Made by a program: the position numbers and the translations under genes
In this document: piece by piece, positions 10,698 to 18,862 of the stretch
How positions within the stretch are numbered: position 1 is the first letter of the stretch
How the letters are laid out: every line of letters starts with the position of its first letter
Assembly: GCA_963828405.1 (NCBI GenBank)
Contig: CAWHEG010000030.1
Span: forward strand, 310,001 to 374,000
Source: JANMJD01 sp963828405
Lineage (GTDB): Bacteria; Actinomycetota; Acidimicrobiia; Acidimicrobiales; Ilumatobacteraceae
DNA length: 64,000 bases
Direction of reading: 5' to 3'
The notes under the pieces: generated by a model
Database searches by the model: none
Told to the model about the DNA's origin: nothing
Seen by the model: the letters and a program-made list of their open reading frames with translations, nothing else

Positions 10698-11750
10698 GTG
10701 GGGTGGCCGGACGATGCGAAGGTGGAATCACCCTCGGCCTCCGCTCCCGCGTCGCCTCGTCCGCCGGGTCTGGCGCGACGGCCGATCGTGACGCTCACCC
10801 TCAGCCCGGCACTCGATCTCTGTTCCACGGTCGAGACCATCGAGCCATGGCGCAAGCTGCGCTGTGAACCGGTTCAGGTCTACCCGGGTGGTGGCGGGAT
10901 CAATGTGGCCCGGGTGATCCGTCAACTCGATGGCGAACCCGTCGCCGTCGTCGCCCTCGGAGGGCACTTCGGCTCGCAGTTCGCCGATTCTGTCCGGGCC
11001 CAGGGGCTCGACCTGCGCCGGGTCGGCGTCAGATCGGCCACTCGCCAGAACTACCTCGTGACCGAGCGCTCCTCGGGCCGCCAGTTCCGTTTCGTGCACC
11101 CCGCGGGCCGCCTGACCCGGGGCGAATGGCTGCGCTGCCTCGAGGCGACGATCGACGCCGCGCGCCGTGGGGCCCCCGATGGTCGGGGGGCCGCCCTGGT
11201 GGTGGCCAGTAGCAGCCTGCCCGCCGGGGTGCCCGTCGACGCCTTCGCCGTCCTGGCGCACCGCCTCGCCGAACTCGGAGTGCCGCTGATCGTCGACACG
11301 TCGGGCCCGGCGTTGCTCGCCGCGATCGGGGCGCCGGTCCTGCTGGTCAAGCCGAGCGTCAACGAGTTGGGCGCGCTCGTCGGCGCCCGCTTGTCCGACG
11401 ACGGCGAGATCGAGACGGCCGCCCGGCGCCTGCTCGCCGATGGAGCCGCCCAGGTGATGGTCGTCTCGATGGCCGGGCGGGGCGCGCTGGTCGTGCCCCG
11501 CGACGCCGGGGCGTTCGTCGTCGCCGCGCCCGCCGTGCAGGTGGCGAGCACCAGCGGCGCCGGCGACTCGATGGTCGCCGGCTTCGCCGTGGCACTGGCC
11601 GATGGCGCCCCACTCGCCGAGGCGGCCCGGCTCGGGGTCGCCGCCGGCACCGCCTCGGTGCTCGTACCGGGCACGGCGCTCTGCCGGCGCACCGACGTCG
11701 ACCGCCTGCTCCCGATGGTCACCTCGATGCCCACCACATCGAGGCCGTGA
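10698..11750 (+). CDS. PfkB-family sugar kinase (6-phosphofructokinase II / tagatose-6-P kinase type)
   Basis: Ribokinase-superfamily kinase of up to 350 residues. It shows the family N terminus (VTLTLSPALD), the sugar-binding GGGGINVARV loop, the KPSVNEL stretch and the second signature STSGAGDSMVAGF, whose Asp is the expected catalytic base; this pattern matches PfkB, FruK and LacC rather than ribokinase. The expected reaction is ATP-dependent phosphorylation of a sugar phosphate in the cytosol. GTG at 10698 leaves about 30 extra low-complexity residues; GTG at 10788 would start just inside the first strand, so the true start is uncertain. A PfkB paralogue (Rv2029c) belongs to the mycobacterial DosR regulon, which fits the neighbourhood. 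Its end overlaps the converging membrane gene by 32 bases. Confidence 0.88.
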   Translation: MGWPDDAKVESPSASAPASPRPPGLARRPIVTLTLSPALDLCSTVETIEPWRKLRCEPVQVYPGGGGINVARVIRQLDGEPVAVVALGGHFGSQFADSVRAQGLDLRRVGVRSATRQNYLVTERSSGRQFRFVHPAGRLTRGEWLRCLEATIDAARRGAPDGRGAALVVASSSLPAGVPVDAFAVLAHRLAELGVPLIVDTSGPALLAAIGAPVLLVKPSVNELGALVGARLSDDGEIETAARRLLADGAAQVMVVSMAGRGALVVPRDAGAFVVAAPAVQVASTSGAGDSMVAGFAVALADGAPLAEAARLGVAAGTASVLVPGTALCRRTDVDRLLPMVTSMPTTSRP

Positions 11751-12975
11751 CGACGGCCACCGCGGGGGCGATCAGCAGGGCGAATCGCCTGGCGAAGCCG
11801 AGTCCGCCGCCGACGGTCGCCATGACCAACTTCGTCACGGTGTTGGCGGCAAGGGCGAACCCGACCGCCTGCACCGCAGTTCGGGCGCCCACGATGCCGT
11901 CGGCATGGAGCGTCGCCGCGCTCAGCGCTGCGGCATGCGTGTCGGCGAGACCGGCGGCGGCGGTGGCGGCGACGATCGCCTGGCGCCCGACGCGTCGGGC
12001 GAGGATGGTCGACGCGGCGAGGGTGACGGTGAGCACCGCGGCGGCAGCGGCCGACGAGCCCCAGGCCAGCGGGCGCCCGGCGGGTGACGGCATCGGCGGA
12101 TGATCGACCGGGCCGGCGGCCCGGACCACAACGAGTGCCGTGACGGCGAGCGTGACCGCGCCCGCGGCCATCGGCGGAACCAACCGCCGCCCCAGGTCGC
12201 CGGAGGTGATCGACACCATCACGGCCAGTTGCACGCAGGTCGCCACGCTGGCCAACAGCGCACCACCCAGCGCCGGATCGCGCACGGACGGATCCCGGCG
12301 GGCGAGGCGGGCCAGTGACGCCGTGGTCGCCGCACCGGAGATGAAGCCGCCCGCGGCGCCGGAGATCAGCATGCCGCGGCGGCGGCCGACGGCACGGGTG
12401 GCGATGTGGCCAAGCCAACCGATCCCGGTGAGGATGAGCAGGAGCCGCCAGATGCGCTCGGGGGCGATGGCCTCGTCCGGTCCGAACCGGCCCTCGGGCA
12501 TCAGCGGGAGCACGACGAATGCCAGGGCGAACCAGCGGATGGCGTCCTCGACCTCGTCGGCCGTCACGACCTCGCGCAGCAGCGAGCGCATCCGCGACTT
12601 GCTCTCCAGCAGCACGGCCAGCCCGGCGGCGAGGCCGGCCGCGAGACGGGCGTCCTCGATGCACAGCGCTCCGAGGAGGAACGCCGCGAGCCCCGTGAAC
12701 TCCGTCGTCTGACCGAGCTGCTCGGGGTCCGACCGCCAGTAGCCGACCGCCAGCAGAAGCGTGACGGCGATCGCCCCGCCGGCGACGACGACAGGATCGA
12801 GTCGGGCGCCAACCGCGCCGGAGATGGCGACGATGGCGAGCGTGCGCGTCCCGGCCGGGACCGGTTGACGGTGCTCGTTCCATTCGTGGTGCTCGCGTTC
12901 GAAGCCGAGCACCAGGCCGATGGCCGCCGCAACGGCATACGGGGTGACCCCCGTCGTCGACGGGGACACGTTCAC
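11719..12975 (-). CDS. MgtC/SapB plus DUF4010 integral membrane protein
   Basis: Hydrophobic protein of 418 residues with roughly ten membrane spans. The N-terminal quarter has the MgtC-like run IGLVLGFEREHHEWNE followed by AGTRTLAIVAISGAVGA; the rest matches the DUF4010 type, rich in Ala/Val/Leu with short Arg/His loops. MgtC-related proteins affect magnesium limitation and acid survival, but transport by this subgroup is unproven. The GTG start at 12975 overlaps the stop of the nuclease gene before it (GTGA), so translation is probably coupled in an operon with 12972-14375 and 14366-14788. The 3-prime end overlaps the converging sugar kinase. Confidence 0.82.
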   Translation of the reverse strand: MNVSPSTTGVTPYAVAAAIGLVLGFEREHHEWNEHRQPVPAGTRTLAIVAISGAVGARLDPVVVAGGAIAVTLLLAVGYWRSDPEQLGQTTEFTGLAAFLLGALCIEDARLAAGLAAGLAVLLESKSRMRSLLREVVTADEVEDAIRWFALAFVVLPLMPEGRFGPDEAIAPERIWRLLLILTGIGWLGHIATRAVGRRRGMLISGAAGGFISGAATTASLARLARRDPSVRDPALGGALLASVATCVQLAVMVSITSGDLGRRLVPPMAAGAVTLAVTALVVVRAAGPVDHPPMPSPAGRPLAWGSSAAAAAVLTVTLAASTILARRVGRQAIVAATAAAGLADTHAAALSAATLHADGIVGARTAVQAVGFALAANTVTKLVMATVGGGLGFARRFALLIAPAVAVVTASMWWASR

Positions 12976-14375
12976 CTGCGCAGGTCGAGGGTCAGGCGCT
13001 CGCCGTGCCGGGGTACGGCAGCGGTCCAGTCGAGCTCGCGGCCGATCCGGCGCTGGAGGCACAGCGATGCCTCGGGCTCCCCGTGGACGACGAACACACC
13101 GGCCGGCTCCCGCTCGGCGGTGCGCAGCCACTCGAGCAGGTCGTCGGCATCGGCGTGCACCGAGAAGCCGCCGAGATCGCAGATCTCGGCACGCACGCGC
13201 ACGTAGTGACCGTGGATCTTCACCGCGTCGGCGCCGTCGACGAGCTGGCGGCCCCGGCTACCGACCGCCTGGAAGCCGACGAGGACCACGCTGTGGCGCG
13301 GGTCGGGCAGGCAGCGGTCGAGGTGGTGGAGGACCCGTCCGCCGCTGGCCATCCCGCTGCCGGCGATGATGATCGACGGCGAGGTGAGCCCGCTGATCCG
13401 CTTCGACGACTCGGTGTCGCGGATCGCCTCGAGTCGGGGGATGTCGAACACCTGCGCATCGGCGCGGATCCCGCCGCGCAGGTCGGATGCCCCCTCCTTG
13501 ATCGCCGACCGGTAGATGGCCAGCGCGTCGAGGGCCATCGGACTGTCGACGTAGACCGGCACGTCGGGGAGGCGGCCCGCGGCGGAGAGCCGGCGGAGGT
13601 GGAACAGGATCACCTCGGTGCGGTCGACGGCGAACGCCGGGACGATCACCGTCCCGTTGCGGTCGACGGTGCGCGCGATCACGGCGGCGAACTCCTCGAC
13701 CGGGTCCTCCTCGGTGTGGCTCCGGTCGCCGTAGGTGGACTCCACCACGACCCAGTCGGCGACGCCGACCGGATCGGGCGGTTCGAGCAGCGGGTGGTTC
13801 GCCCGGCCGAGATCGCCGCTGAACACGATCTCGATGGCGCCGTCCAGGGTGAGGTGGGCGCTGGCCGACCCGAGGATGTGCCCGGCCTGTTCGAAGCGCA
13901 GGTTCACGTCGTCGGCAATCGTCACGGATTCGGAGAAGGGGGTGGAGACCAGCAGGTCGAGGGCATCCCAGGCGTCCGACTCGGTGTAGAGCGGCAGCGC
14001 CGGATCATGGCGGGAGTGCCCGTACTCGTTGGCGTGGCCGGCCTCCTCCTCGAGCAGCCGGGCGCTGTCGGGCAGCACGACGGCCATCAGCCGCCCGGTG
14101 TCGTGGGTGACGTGGACGGGGCCGCGGAACCCTGCCCTGGCCAGGCGGGGCAGGTAGCCGCAGTGGTCGAGGTGGGCGTGGGTGACCACCACTGCGTCGA
14201 GCTTCGACGGATCGATGGCGAAGGGCTCCCAGTTGCGCTGCCGCAGTTCCCGCGTCCCCTGGAACAGCCCACAGTCGACGAGGACCCGGCGACTGCCCGA
14301 GGCGAGCAGGAATCGGCTGCCGGTGACGGTGCCCGCGCCCCCGAGCGCGGTGAGCGACCAGCCCGTCACTCGCAT
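12972..14375 (-). CDS. Metallo-beta-lactamase/beta-CASP RNA-processing nuclease family protein
   Basis: Cytosolic protein of 467 residues. The metal-binding HAHLDH motif is at 66-71, a later metal ligand in FSGDLGRA, beta-CASP features follow in the middle (STYGDRSH, VIVPAFAVDRTEVILF), then GSGMASGGRVLHHL, and the C-terminal RMMBL part has GFSVHADADDLLEWL and VVHGE. This is the layout of bacterial YsxB/CPSF-like ribonucleases (TTHA0252 type). Expected role: zinc-dependent endo- or exonucleolytic RNA cleavage. ATG at 14375 sits inside the last codons of the Usp gene (10-base overlap) and the stop overlaps the DUF4010 start, so three genes form a tight operon. Linking an RNA nuclease to a Usp gene is common in hypoxia-related clusters of other bacteria, but its target is unknown. 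Confidence 0.9.
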   Translation of the reverse strand: MRVTGWSLTALGGAGTVTGSRFLLASGSRRVLVDCGLFQGTRELRQRNWEPFAIDPSKLDAVVVTHAHLDHCGYLPRLARAGFRGPVHVTHDTGRLMAVVLPDSARLLEEEAGHANEYGHSRHDPALPLYTESDAWDALDLLVSTPFSESVTIADDVNLRFEQAGHILGSASAHLTLDGAIEIVFSGDLGRANHPLLEPPDPVGVADWVVVESTYGDRSHTEEDPVEEFAAVIARTVDRNGTVIVPAFAVDRTEVILFHLRRLSAAGRLPDVPVYVDSPMALDALAIYRSAIKEGASDLRGGIRADAQVFDIPRLEAIRDTESSKRISGLTSPSIIIAGSGMASGGRVLHHLDRCLPDPRHSVVLVGFQAVGSRGRQLVDGADAVKIHGHYVRVRAEICDLGGFSVHADADDLLEWLRTAEREPAGVFVVHGEPEASLCLQRRIGRELDWTAAVPRHGERLTLDLRR

Positions 14376-14788
14376 GGCACGAGCAGCACCGGGCACGAGC
14401 TGCGCCCGGCGACCCGCTGGCCGACGCTGCCGAGCAGGGCGCCGCTCCATGCTCCGTGGGTGTGGGTGCCGAGCACGATGAGGTCGCACTTCTCGGACCG
14501 GGCGAGATCGGCGAGCGCCTTGGCGGGCGACTCCGTCCCGACCCTCGCCTCGATGGTGGACACGACGTTGCCTCCGCACGTCTGGATGACGTCGCGGGCA
14601 TCGGCGAGGATCTTGTCGACCTCGCCGTGGCCCTCGGAGAGGAAGCCGAAACGGGGTGGATGGACCTCGGTGACGTGGGCCAGCACCACCTCGGCTCCCC
14701 CCTCGGCGGAGAGGCGACCGACCATCTCCCACAGTGGCGTACGACTGGCATCGACGTGATCGATGCCAACGAGAACTCGCTCGAACAT
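14366..14788 (-). CDS. Universal stress protein, single Usp domain
   Basis: 140-residue single-domain UspA protein. It starts MFERVLVGIDHVDAS and ends with the nucleotide loop GTHTHGAWSGALLGS, a slightly altered G-2x-G-9x-GS, followed by SCPVLLVPCE. A strong GGAGG lies five bases before the ATG. First gene of a three-gene operon with the beta-CASP nuclease and the DUF4010 protein. A candidate DevR-like box is at 14886-14899, about 98 bases before the start. Confidence 0.92.
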   Translation of the reverse strand: MFERVLVGIDHVDASRTPLWEMVGRLSAEGGAEVVLAHVTEVHPPRFGFLSEGHGEVDKILADARDVIQTCGGNVVSTIEARVGTESPAKALADLARSEKCDLIVLGTHTHGAWSGALLGSVGQRVAGRSSCPVLLVPCE

Positions 14789-14885
14789 CAGCCCTCCTGC
14801 GGAGCCATCGACCCGACTTCCGGGTGGCGTTCGGAGTGCTCCGACCGACGCAGACCAGCGTCGGCCGGTCGGCGGGTGGCGATCA

Positions 14886-14899
14886 GGGCCCCGAGGCCC
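14886..14899. promoter_or_regulatory. Weak DevR-type box before the Usp-nuclease operon
   Basis: GGGCCCCGAGGCCC fits GGG(A/C)C-N4-GNCCC but lacks the A/T bases of strong copies, so chance is a real alternative in DNA this GC-rich. It lies 98 bases upstream of the start at 14788 and just beyond the end of devR. Confidence 0.3.
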
Positions 14900-14928
14900 G
14901 ATCGGGAGAGTCTTTCGTCCTCGTCGCC

Positions 14929-15627
14929 TCAGGTGCCCGTGTCACTGCGATGCCGGCGATCGTCGGCCAGGCGTGTGGCGAAGACGGCAGCCTCGGTGCG
15001 CCGCTCCATACCGAGCTTCATCAACAGGTTCGACACGTAGTTCTTCACGGTCTTCTCGGCGAGGTGCATCTCGTTGGCGATCTGCCGATTGGTGAACCCC
15101 TCGGCGATCAGGGCGAGGATGCGGCGCTCCTGATCGGTGAGGCGGCTCAGCCGCTCGTCCTCCTGTGGCGGGTTGCGCAGCCGTGACAGCACCCGCCCGG
15201 TGACGGCGGGATCGAGCAGCGAGGTTCCCGCGGCGACCTGGCGGATGGCGGCGACGAGGTCGCTCCCGCGGATCTGCTTGAGGATGTAGCCGGCGGCCCC
15301 GGCCATGATCGCGTCGAACAGGGCGTCATCGTCGGAGTACGACGTGAGCATCAGGCAGGCGATCTCCTGGTGGGCGCTGCGGATCTCCCGACAGACCTCG
15401 ACACCGTTGCCGTCGGGCAGGCGAACGTCGAGCACGGCCACCTGGGGGCGGAGCGCCGGAATGCGCCGGAGCGCCTCCTCGGCAGTGGAGGCCTCCCCGA
15501 CGACCTGGATGTCGCCGCCGGCCTCGATCAGATCGCGGACTCCGCGGCGCACGACCTCGTGGTCGTCGAGCAGGAAGACCGTGATGGGATCGGTCGGGCT
15601 GCGGTCATTGGCGGTCATCATCTCCAT
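14929..15627 (-). CDS. devR: DevR/DosR-like NarL-family response regulator
   Basis: 232 residues from ATG at 15627 (ATGs at 15621 and 15618 are alternatives). Receiver domain: acidic pair in LLDDHEVVRRG, phospho-acceptor Asp67 in VLDVRLPDG, LTSYS switch region and YILKQIRG with the conserved Lys. The C-terminal LuxR helix-turn-helix reads LTDQERRILALIAEGFTNRQ and AEKTVKNYVSNLLMKLG. These blocks are remarkably close to M. tuberculosis DevR, including the recognition-helix Lys, Lys and Asn and the MERRTEAAVFAT end. Expected role: phosphorylated under low oxygen or related stress, it binds GGGACT palindromes and turns on dormancy genes. One such box lies 39 bases upstream, which suggests autoregulation. 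The likely kinase gene is at 9196-10641, not adjacent. Confidence 0.93.
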   Translation of the reverse strand: MEMMTANDRSPTDPITVFLLDDHEVVRRGVRDLIEAGGDIQVVGEASTAEEALRRIPALRPQVAVLDVRLPDGNGVEVCREIRSAHQEIACLMLTSYSDDDALFDAIMAGAAGYILKQIRGSDLVAAIRQVAAGTSLLDPAVTGRVLSRLRNPPQEDERLSRLTDQERRILALIAEGFTNRQIANEMHLAEKTVKNYVSNLLMKLGMERRTEAAVFATRLADDRRHRSDTGT

Positions 15628-15665
15628 GATCGCATCACCACACCACATCCACGGTGATGCCACCA

Positions 15666-15679
15666 GGGACCAAAGACCC
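15666..15679. promoter_or_regulatory. DevR-type box between devR and a flavin-binding gene
   Basis: GGGACCAAAGACCC, with CGAA following as in the mycobacterial consensus. It is 39 bases before the devR start on the minus strand and also upstream of the plus-strand gene at 15861, so it could serve both. Because it lies inside the longest open frame of that plus gene, the gene must start further downstream. Confidence 0.6.
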
Positions 15680-15860
15680 GAACGGGCGGCATGCGGAACC
15701 GGATCGGCTCCCACCCTCCTCGTCACATGATCGGTTGGAACGGTCGCGCTCGGTAGGGTCGAAGGTCGGTCGGGGAACCGGGACTCCGGGGTGCGCCGTC
15801 CTTCCCAGGTACCTACCTCGGTCCCTGGATCGGATCGTCCAACCGGCGGATGATCATCGG

Positions 15861-16316
15861 GTGGATGAGGTTTCCTACGACCAGGTGACCATCGTGGAGG
15901 AGCTCCCGCCCGAAGAGTGCCTCCGCCTGCTCGCCACCCGGACGATCGGCCGTGTCGGCTTCGTCCATGACGGGCATCCGATGGTCCTGCCCGTCCAGTA
16001 CGTGTTCCTCGACGGTGCCGTCCTGGTCCGGACCGCGTACGGCAGTGCCTTCGACCGCGCCGTGCGCGGGGTCGAAGTGGCCTTCGAGATCGACGCCGTC
16101 GACCCCGGGTATCACGCCGGCTGGAGCGTGATGGCACGCGGGATGGCCGAGGGCCTCGACGACGGGACGGGGGCCCGCCTGCCCCCCGATACGACGTCAC
16201 GTCCGTGGGGTCTCGGTACCCGCCCGGGATGGGTGAGGATCGCGATCAGCGAGGTGAGCGGGCGTCGGATCATCCAGGAACGTTCCGTCGACTGGCGCAG
16301 TCGGCCGAAGGGCTGA
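15861..16316 (+). CDS. Split-barrel (pyridoxamine 5'-phosphate oxidase-like) flavin-binding protein 1
   Basis: About 151 residues from GTG at 15861. Split-barrel fold of the PNPOx-like family: LLATRTIGRVGFVHDGHPMV, then LPVQYVFLDGAVLVRT and VAFEIDAVDPGYHAGWSVMARG. Relatives bind FMN, F420 or haem; Rv3129 of the mycobacterial DosR regulon is of this type. A longer frame from 15654 exists but contains the DevR-like box, so the short start is preferred although no ribosome binding site is obvious. Two paralogues follow at 16425 and 21968. Confidence 0.82.
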   Translation: MDEVSYDQVTIVEELPPEECLRLLATRTIGRVGFVHDGHPMVLPVQYVFLDGAVLVRTAYGSAFDRAVRGVEVAFEIDAVDPGYHAGWSVMARGMAEGLDDGTGARLPPDTTSRPWGLGTRPGWVRIAISEVSGRRIIQERSVDWRSRPKG

Positions 16317-16374
16317 TCGGACGACGCCGCGCCGTGCGAGGCACCGGGGAATCGACGCTCGTTGCCGCCCACCC

Positions 16375-16388
16375 GGGACCTTCGACCC
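16375..16388. promoter_or_regulatory. DevR-type box before the second split-barrel gene
   Basis: GGGACCTTCGACCC, ending 36 bases before the ATG at 16425, in a 108-base gap. One arm mismatch (GACCC in place of GTCCC). Confidence 0.58.
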
Positions 16389-16424
16389 TGCCAACCGGTG
16401 ACCCCGCCGGGCAGACTTCGTCGT

Positions 16425-16844
16425 ATGCGACATCAGCTGTTCGTGGACGATCTGACCGAGGACGTGTGCATGACCCTCCTCGGCTCTCATCACGTCGGGC
16501 GCCTCGCCTTCGTCGGCGATGACGGCTTCCCGGTCGTGATCCCGGTCAACTACGTGGTCGACGGGGCCGACATCGTGTTGCGCACCGATCGTGGAGCGAT
16601 CTACGAGCAGGCCCCCCTCCACCGGGTGGCCTTCGAGGTCGACGCCTTCGACGAGGCGGAGCGAACGGGATGGAGCCTGCTGGCCCGGGGATCGGCACGG
16701 AGGATCGAGGACCACCCGGCCGAACCCGACGACCACGAGATGCCCCAGACCTGGGCCCCCGGTGACAAGCCCCACGTCATCGGCATCCGCATCGAGCGGA
16801 TCAGCGGCCGTCAGATCGTGCGCACGACCTCCCAGGACGAGTAG
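16425..16844 (+). CDS. Split-barrel flavin-binding protein 2
   Basis: 139 residues of the same PNPOx-like family as the gene before it: LLGSHHVGRLAFVGDDGFPV, VIPVNYVVDGADIVLRTDRG, VAFEVDAFDEAERTGWSLLARG and a C-terminal RIERISGRQIV. Likely a small cytosolic flavin or deazaflavin binding dimer; substrate unknown. It has its own DevR-like box rather than being a clear operon partner of the first copy, from which it is separated by 108 bases. It converges on the multicopper oxidase gene. Confidence 0.85.
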   Translation: MRHQLFVDDLTEDVCMTLLGSHHVGRLAFVGDDGFPVVIPVNYVVDGADIVLRTDRGAIYEQAPLHRVAFEVDAFDEAERTGWSLLARGSARRIEDHPAEPDDHEMPQTWAPGDKPHVIGIRIERISGRQIVRTTSQDE

Positions 16845-16848
16845 CGGG

Positions 16849-16863
16849 CCCCGCCGGCCGGGG
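16849..16863. terminator. Short GC hairpin between converging genes
   Basis: CCCCG-CCGGC-CGGGG, a 5-base stem in the 20-base gap between the converging split-barrel and copper oxidase genes. No T run follows, so a terminator role is only plausible. Confidence 0.3.
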
Positions 16864-16864
16864 A

Positions 16865-18199
16865 TCAGGCGTCCTCGACGATCACCGCCGTGACCATTCC
16901 GAACATGCCCCTCGTCCCCTCGGCGTGGTTGAGGATGTGGCAGTGCCACGCCCACACACCGGGGTCCTTGGCCAGGTAGATGACGGTGTAGCGCTCACCG
17001 GGAGCGACGCTGACGGTGTCGCTGGGCACGGGGGTGAGCAGCGGGACCCCGTCCTTGGCGATCACCCAACCCGACGGCTGGTGCATGTGCATCGGGTGGA
17101 TCATCAGGCCTTCGTTGTAGTAGTGGACGAGCATCGTCTCGCCGACCTTCATCTTGTACGGCGCCGTTCCCGGGAAGCTCTTGCCGTTGAGCGACAGCCC
17201 GATCGTGCCCGAGTCGTTGAGCACCATCGTCACCTGCTGGTCGACCTTGGTGATCCCCTGGTCGGCGAGCACGTCGGGAAGCGGCATCTCGCCGATGAGG
17301 AACGCCCCGGCCAGTCCGTTGGGCACCTGCACCTGGGCGTCGTGGTGGGAGTGGTACATCCCGACGGCCGGCTCGAGCGCTTCGAACTCGTAGGTGAACG
17401 AGTCACCCGGCTTGATCGGGTCCTGGGTGTAGGGCGGGACGCCGTCGAAGCTGTTCGGCACGCGCACGCCGTGCATGTGGAGGACCGTCGACTCCGGCAG
17501 ATCGTTGTGCAGGATGATGCGCACCTTGTCGCCGACGGCGACCCGGATCTCCGGCCCGGGGACGGTGCCGTTGTAGGTCCACGCCTTGACGACCTTGCCC
17601 GGCTCGACCTCCCAGTCGACGATCGAGGCAGTGAGTTCGAACTCCTTGGTCCCGTCGGCGAGCACCTTCGGTTCGAGCAACTGGCCGCCGACGCCCTTGG
17701 TCTCGGCCGGGAACTTGTTGGCCACCTCGATCATGATCCTGTCCATCTCCTCGGCGGTCATCACCTCCGGCGTGGCCGCGGCCCCCGTCGAGCCTGTCCC
17801 GCCGACGTGGACCATGCCGCGCATGCCCGAGTCGGCGTGCCCGGCGATCGTGCACAGCATCTCGTACATCCCGGCGTCGGACGGCTTGACGACGACGGCG
17901 GTGCTCGATCCGGGCGTCAGCTCGGCCGTCGTCACGCCGAGCTGCGGGATCGAGAAGTTGTGAGTCATCGTTCCTGCGTTCGAGATCGTCAGCCGGGCAC
18001 CACCCTCGGGGATGTCGAGTTGCGCCGGGGTGATGGCGAACTCGCTGAGTGTGACGGTGAGCTCGGGGACCGACGTCGCGGCCTCCGATTTCGAGTCGCG
18101 ATTCCCGAGGAACAGCACCGCGCTGAAGGCGACGACCAGGGCCGCCGCAGCGAGGATGAATGCCCCGAGGGAGAGGAAGGATTTCTCGTCTGTGTTCAT
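16865..18199 (-). CDS. Membrane-anchored cupredoxin-multicopper oxidase fusion
   Basis: 444 residues. A single N-terminal membrane span (about 10-32) suggests an anchored protein facing the outside. Residues 45-132 form a cupredoxin with a full type 1 copper site: His80, Cys116, His121 and Met126 (C-4x-H-4x-M). The rest is a two-domain multicopper oxidase: HMHG at 241, HSHH at 283, HPMHMH at 368, HCH at 419-421, His425 and Met432, i.e. type 2/3 and type 1 ligands. Cys lies only in the last domain, so this is laccase-like rather than classic NirK, whose T1 Cys is in the first domain. Expected reaction: oxidation of a donor (metal ion, phenol or protein) with oxygen. The DevR-like box 60 bases upstream predicts induction under low oxygen or NO, which is odd for an oxygen-using enzyme; a nitrite reductase role cannot be excluded. 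Confidence 0.88.
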   Translation of the reverse strand: MNTDEKSFLSLGAFILAAAALVVAFSAVLFLGNRDSKSEAATSVPELTVTLSEFAITPAQLDIPEGGARLTISNAGTMTHNFSIPQLGVTTAELTPGSSTAVVVKPSDAGMYEMLCTIAGHADSGMRGMVHVGGTGSTGAAATPEVMTAEEMDRIMIEVANKFPAETKGVGGQLLEPKVLADGTKEFELTASIVDWEVEPGKVVKAWTYNGTVPGPEIRVAVGDKVRIILHNDLPESTVLHMHGVRVPNSFDGVPPYTQDPIKPGDSFTYEFEALEPAVGMYHSHHDAQVQVPNGLAGAFLIGEMPLPDVLADQGITKVDQQVTMVLNDSGTIGLSLNGKSFPGTAPYKMKVGETMLVHYYNEGLMIHPMHMHQPSGWVIAKDGVPLLTPVPSDTVSVAPGERYTVIYLAKDPGVWAWHCHILNHAEGTRGMFGMVTAVIVEDA

Positions 18200-18258
18200 T
18201 CGCCCGATGGTGGCAGCCGGAGGACTTGCGAGCGAGTGGCCTTGATCCTCCGGCGGAT

Positions 18259-18272
18259 GGGACTTTGGTCCC
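18259..18272. promoter_or_regulatory. Strong DevR-type box before the copper oxidase
   Basis: GGGACTTTGGTCCC followed by AAA; both arms are perfect GGGAC/GTCCC and the flanks agree with the mycobacterial DosR site. It ends 60 bases before the ATG at 18199 on the minus strand. Identical to the copy at 24157. Confidence 0.7.
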
Positions 18273-18307
18273 AAACGTTGACTGCCATGCTCGCGGAATC
18301 TCGCAGG

Positions 18308-18754
18308 TCAACTGCTCGGTTCGTACGAGGCGGGTACGACGGCGACCGGGCAGACGGCGTCGTCGACGACGTGGTCGATGACCCGGCCGAACATCAGGTC
18401 GGCCACCTCGGTCACGTCGTGATGGCCGACGACCAGCAGCGTCCCCGGCCGGGCCTGTTCGAGCAGTGCCTGGCGTGGCGTCGCCCAGACGGCGATCTGC
18501 TCCACCGTGAGGTCCGGCGCCTCGCCGAGCACCTCGACCACCAGTTCTGCCAGCGCCGTACGGGCGGCGTTGTCCATCGCGTCGGCCGGAGCGACGCCAT
18601 GGACGACGAACGGCAGGTAGGCGACAGCCGGGTAGTGCCAGGCCATCACGACGGTGAGCGGCGCGCCGTGCATCCGCGCCTGGGCGGCGGCGAACTGCAA
18701 CGCCCGACGCGACGCCGGCGAGCCATCGACACCCACAACGACCTTGTTGAACAT
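18308..18754 (-). CDS. Universal stress protein, single domain with altered nucleotide loop
   Basis: 148-residue UspA-like protein starting MFNKVVVGVDGSPASRRAL. The usual G-2x-G-9x-G(S/T) loop is changed to GHHDVTEVADLMFGR, without the second small glycine position or the Ser, so ATP binding is doubtful and it may belong to the non-nucleotide UspA class. It is divergent from the three-domain stress gene at 18863; a DevR-like box sits between them at 18791. Confidence 0.9.
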   Translation of the reverse strand: MFNKVVVGVDGSPASRRALQFAAAQARMHGAPLTVVMAWHYPAVAYLPFVVHGVAPADAMDNAARTALAELVVEVLGEAPDLTVEQIAVWATPRQALLEQARPGTLLVVGHHDVTEVADLMFGRVIDHVVDDAVCPVAVVPASYEPSS

Positions 18755-18790
18755 GGATCGAGCGTGGAGCAGCCGCCGGCTCGGGTGCCC

Positions 18791-18804
18791 GGGCCGAAGG
18801 TCCC
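18791..18804. promoter_or_regulatory. DevR-type box between divergent stress genes
   Basis: GGGCCGAAGGTCCC, 36 bases from the minus-strand start at 18754 and 58 bases from the plus-strand GTG at 18863. Identical to the 8086 copy across 18 bases including the following CGGC. Confidence 0.52.
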
Positions 18805-18862
18805 CGGCCCGACAGCCCTCGGGCCCTTCCTCGATCGAGGGGACCACCCGCACGCTGGGGAA

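Noticed and set aside
13005..14759. 584-codon plus-strand frame over the beta-CASP nuclease
   Set aside because: Shadow of a gene with HAHLDH and complete domain order on the opposite strand.
14813..14828. ACCCGACTTCCGGGT palindrome-like stretch before the single-domain Usp gene
   Set aside because: Shares GACTTCCG with the 21435 box but lacks the GGG/CCC arms at the right spacing.
15780..15793. GGGACTCCGGGGTG, a possible extra DevR box before the first split-barrel gene
   Set aside because: Only the left arm matches; the right arm is GGGTG, so it is a half-site at most.
16925..18862. Upstream extension of the three-domain Usp frame to 16925
   Set aside because: It runs antisense through the copper oxidase and Usp genes; only the part from 18863 shows Usp domains.
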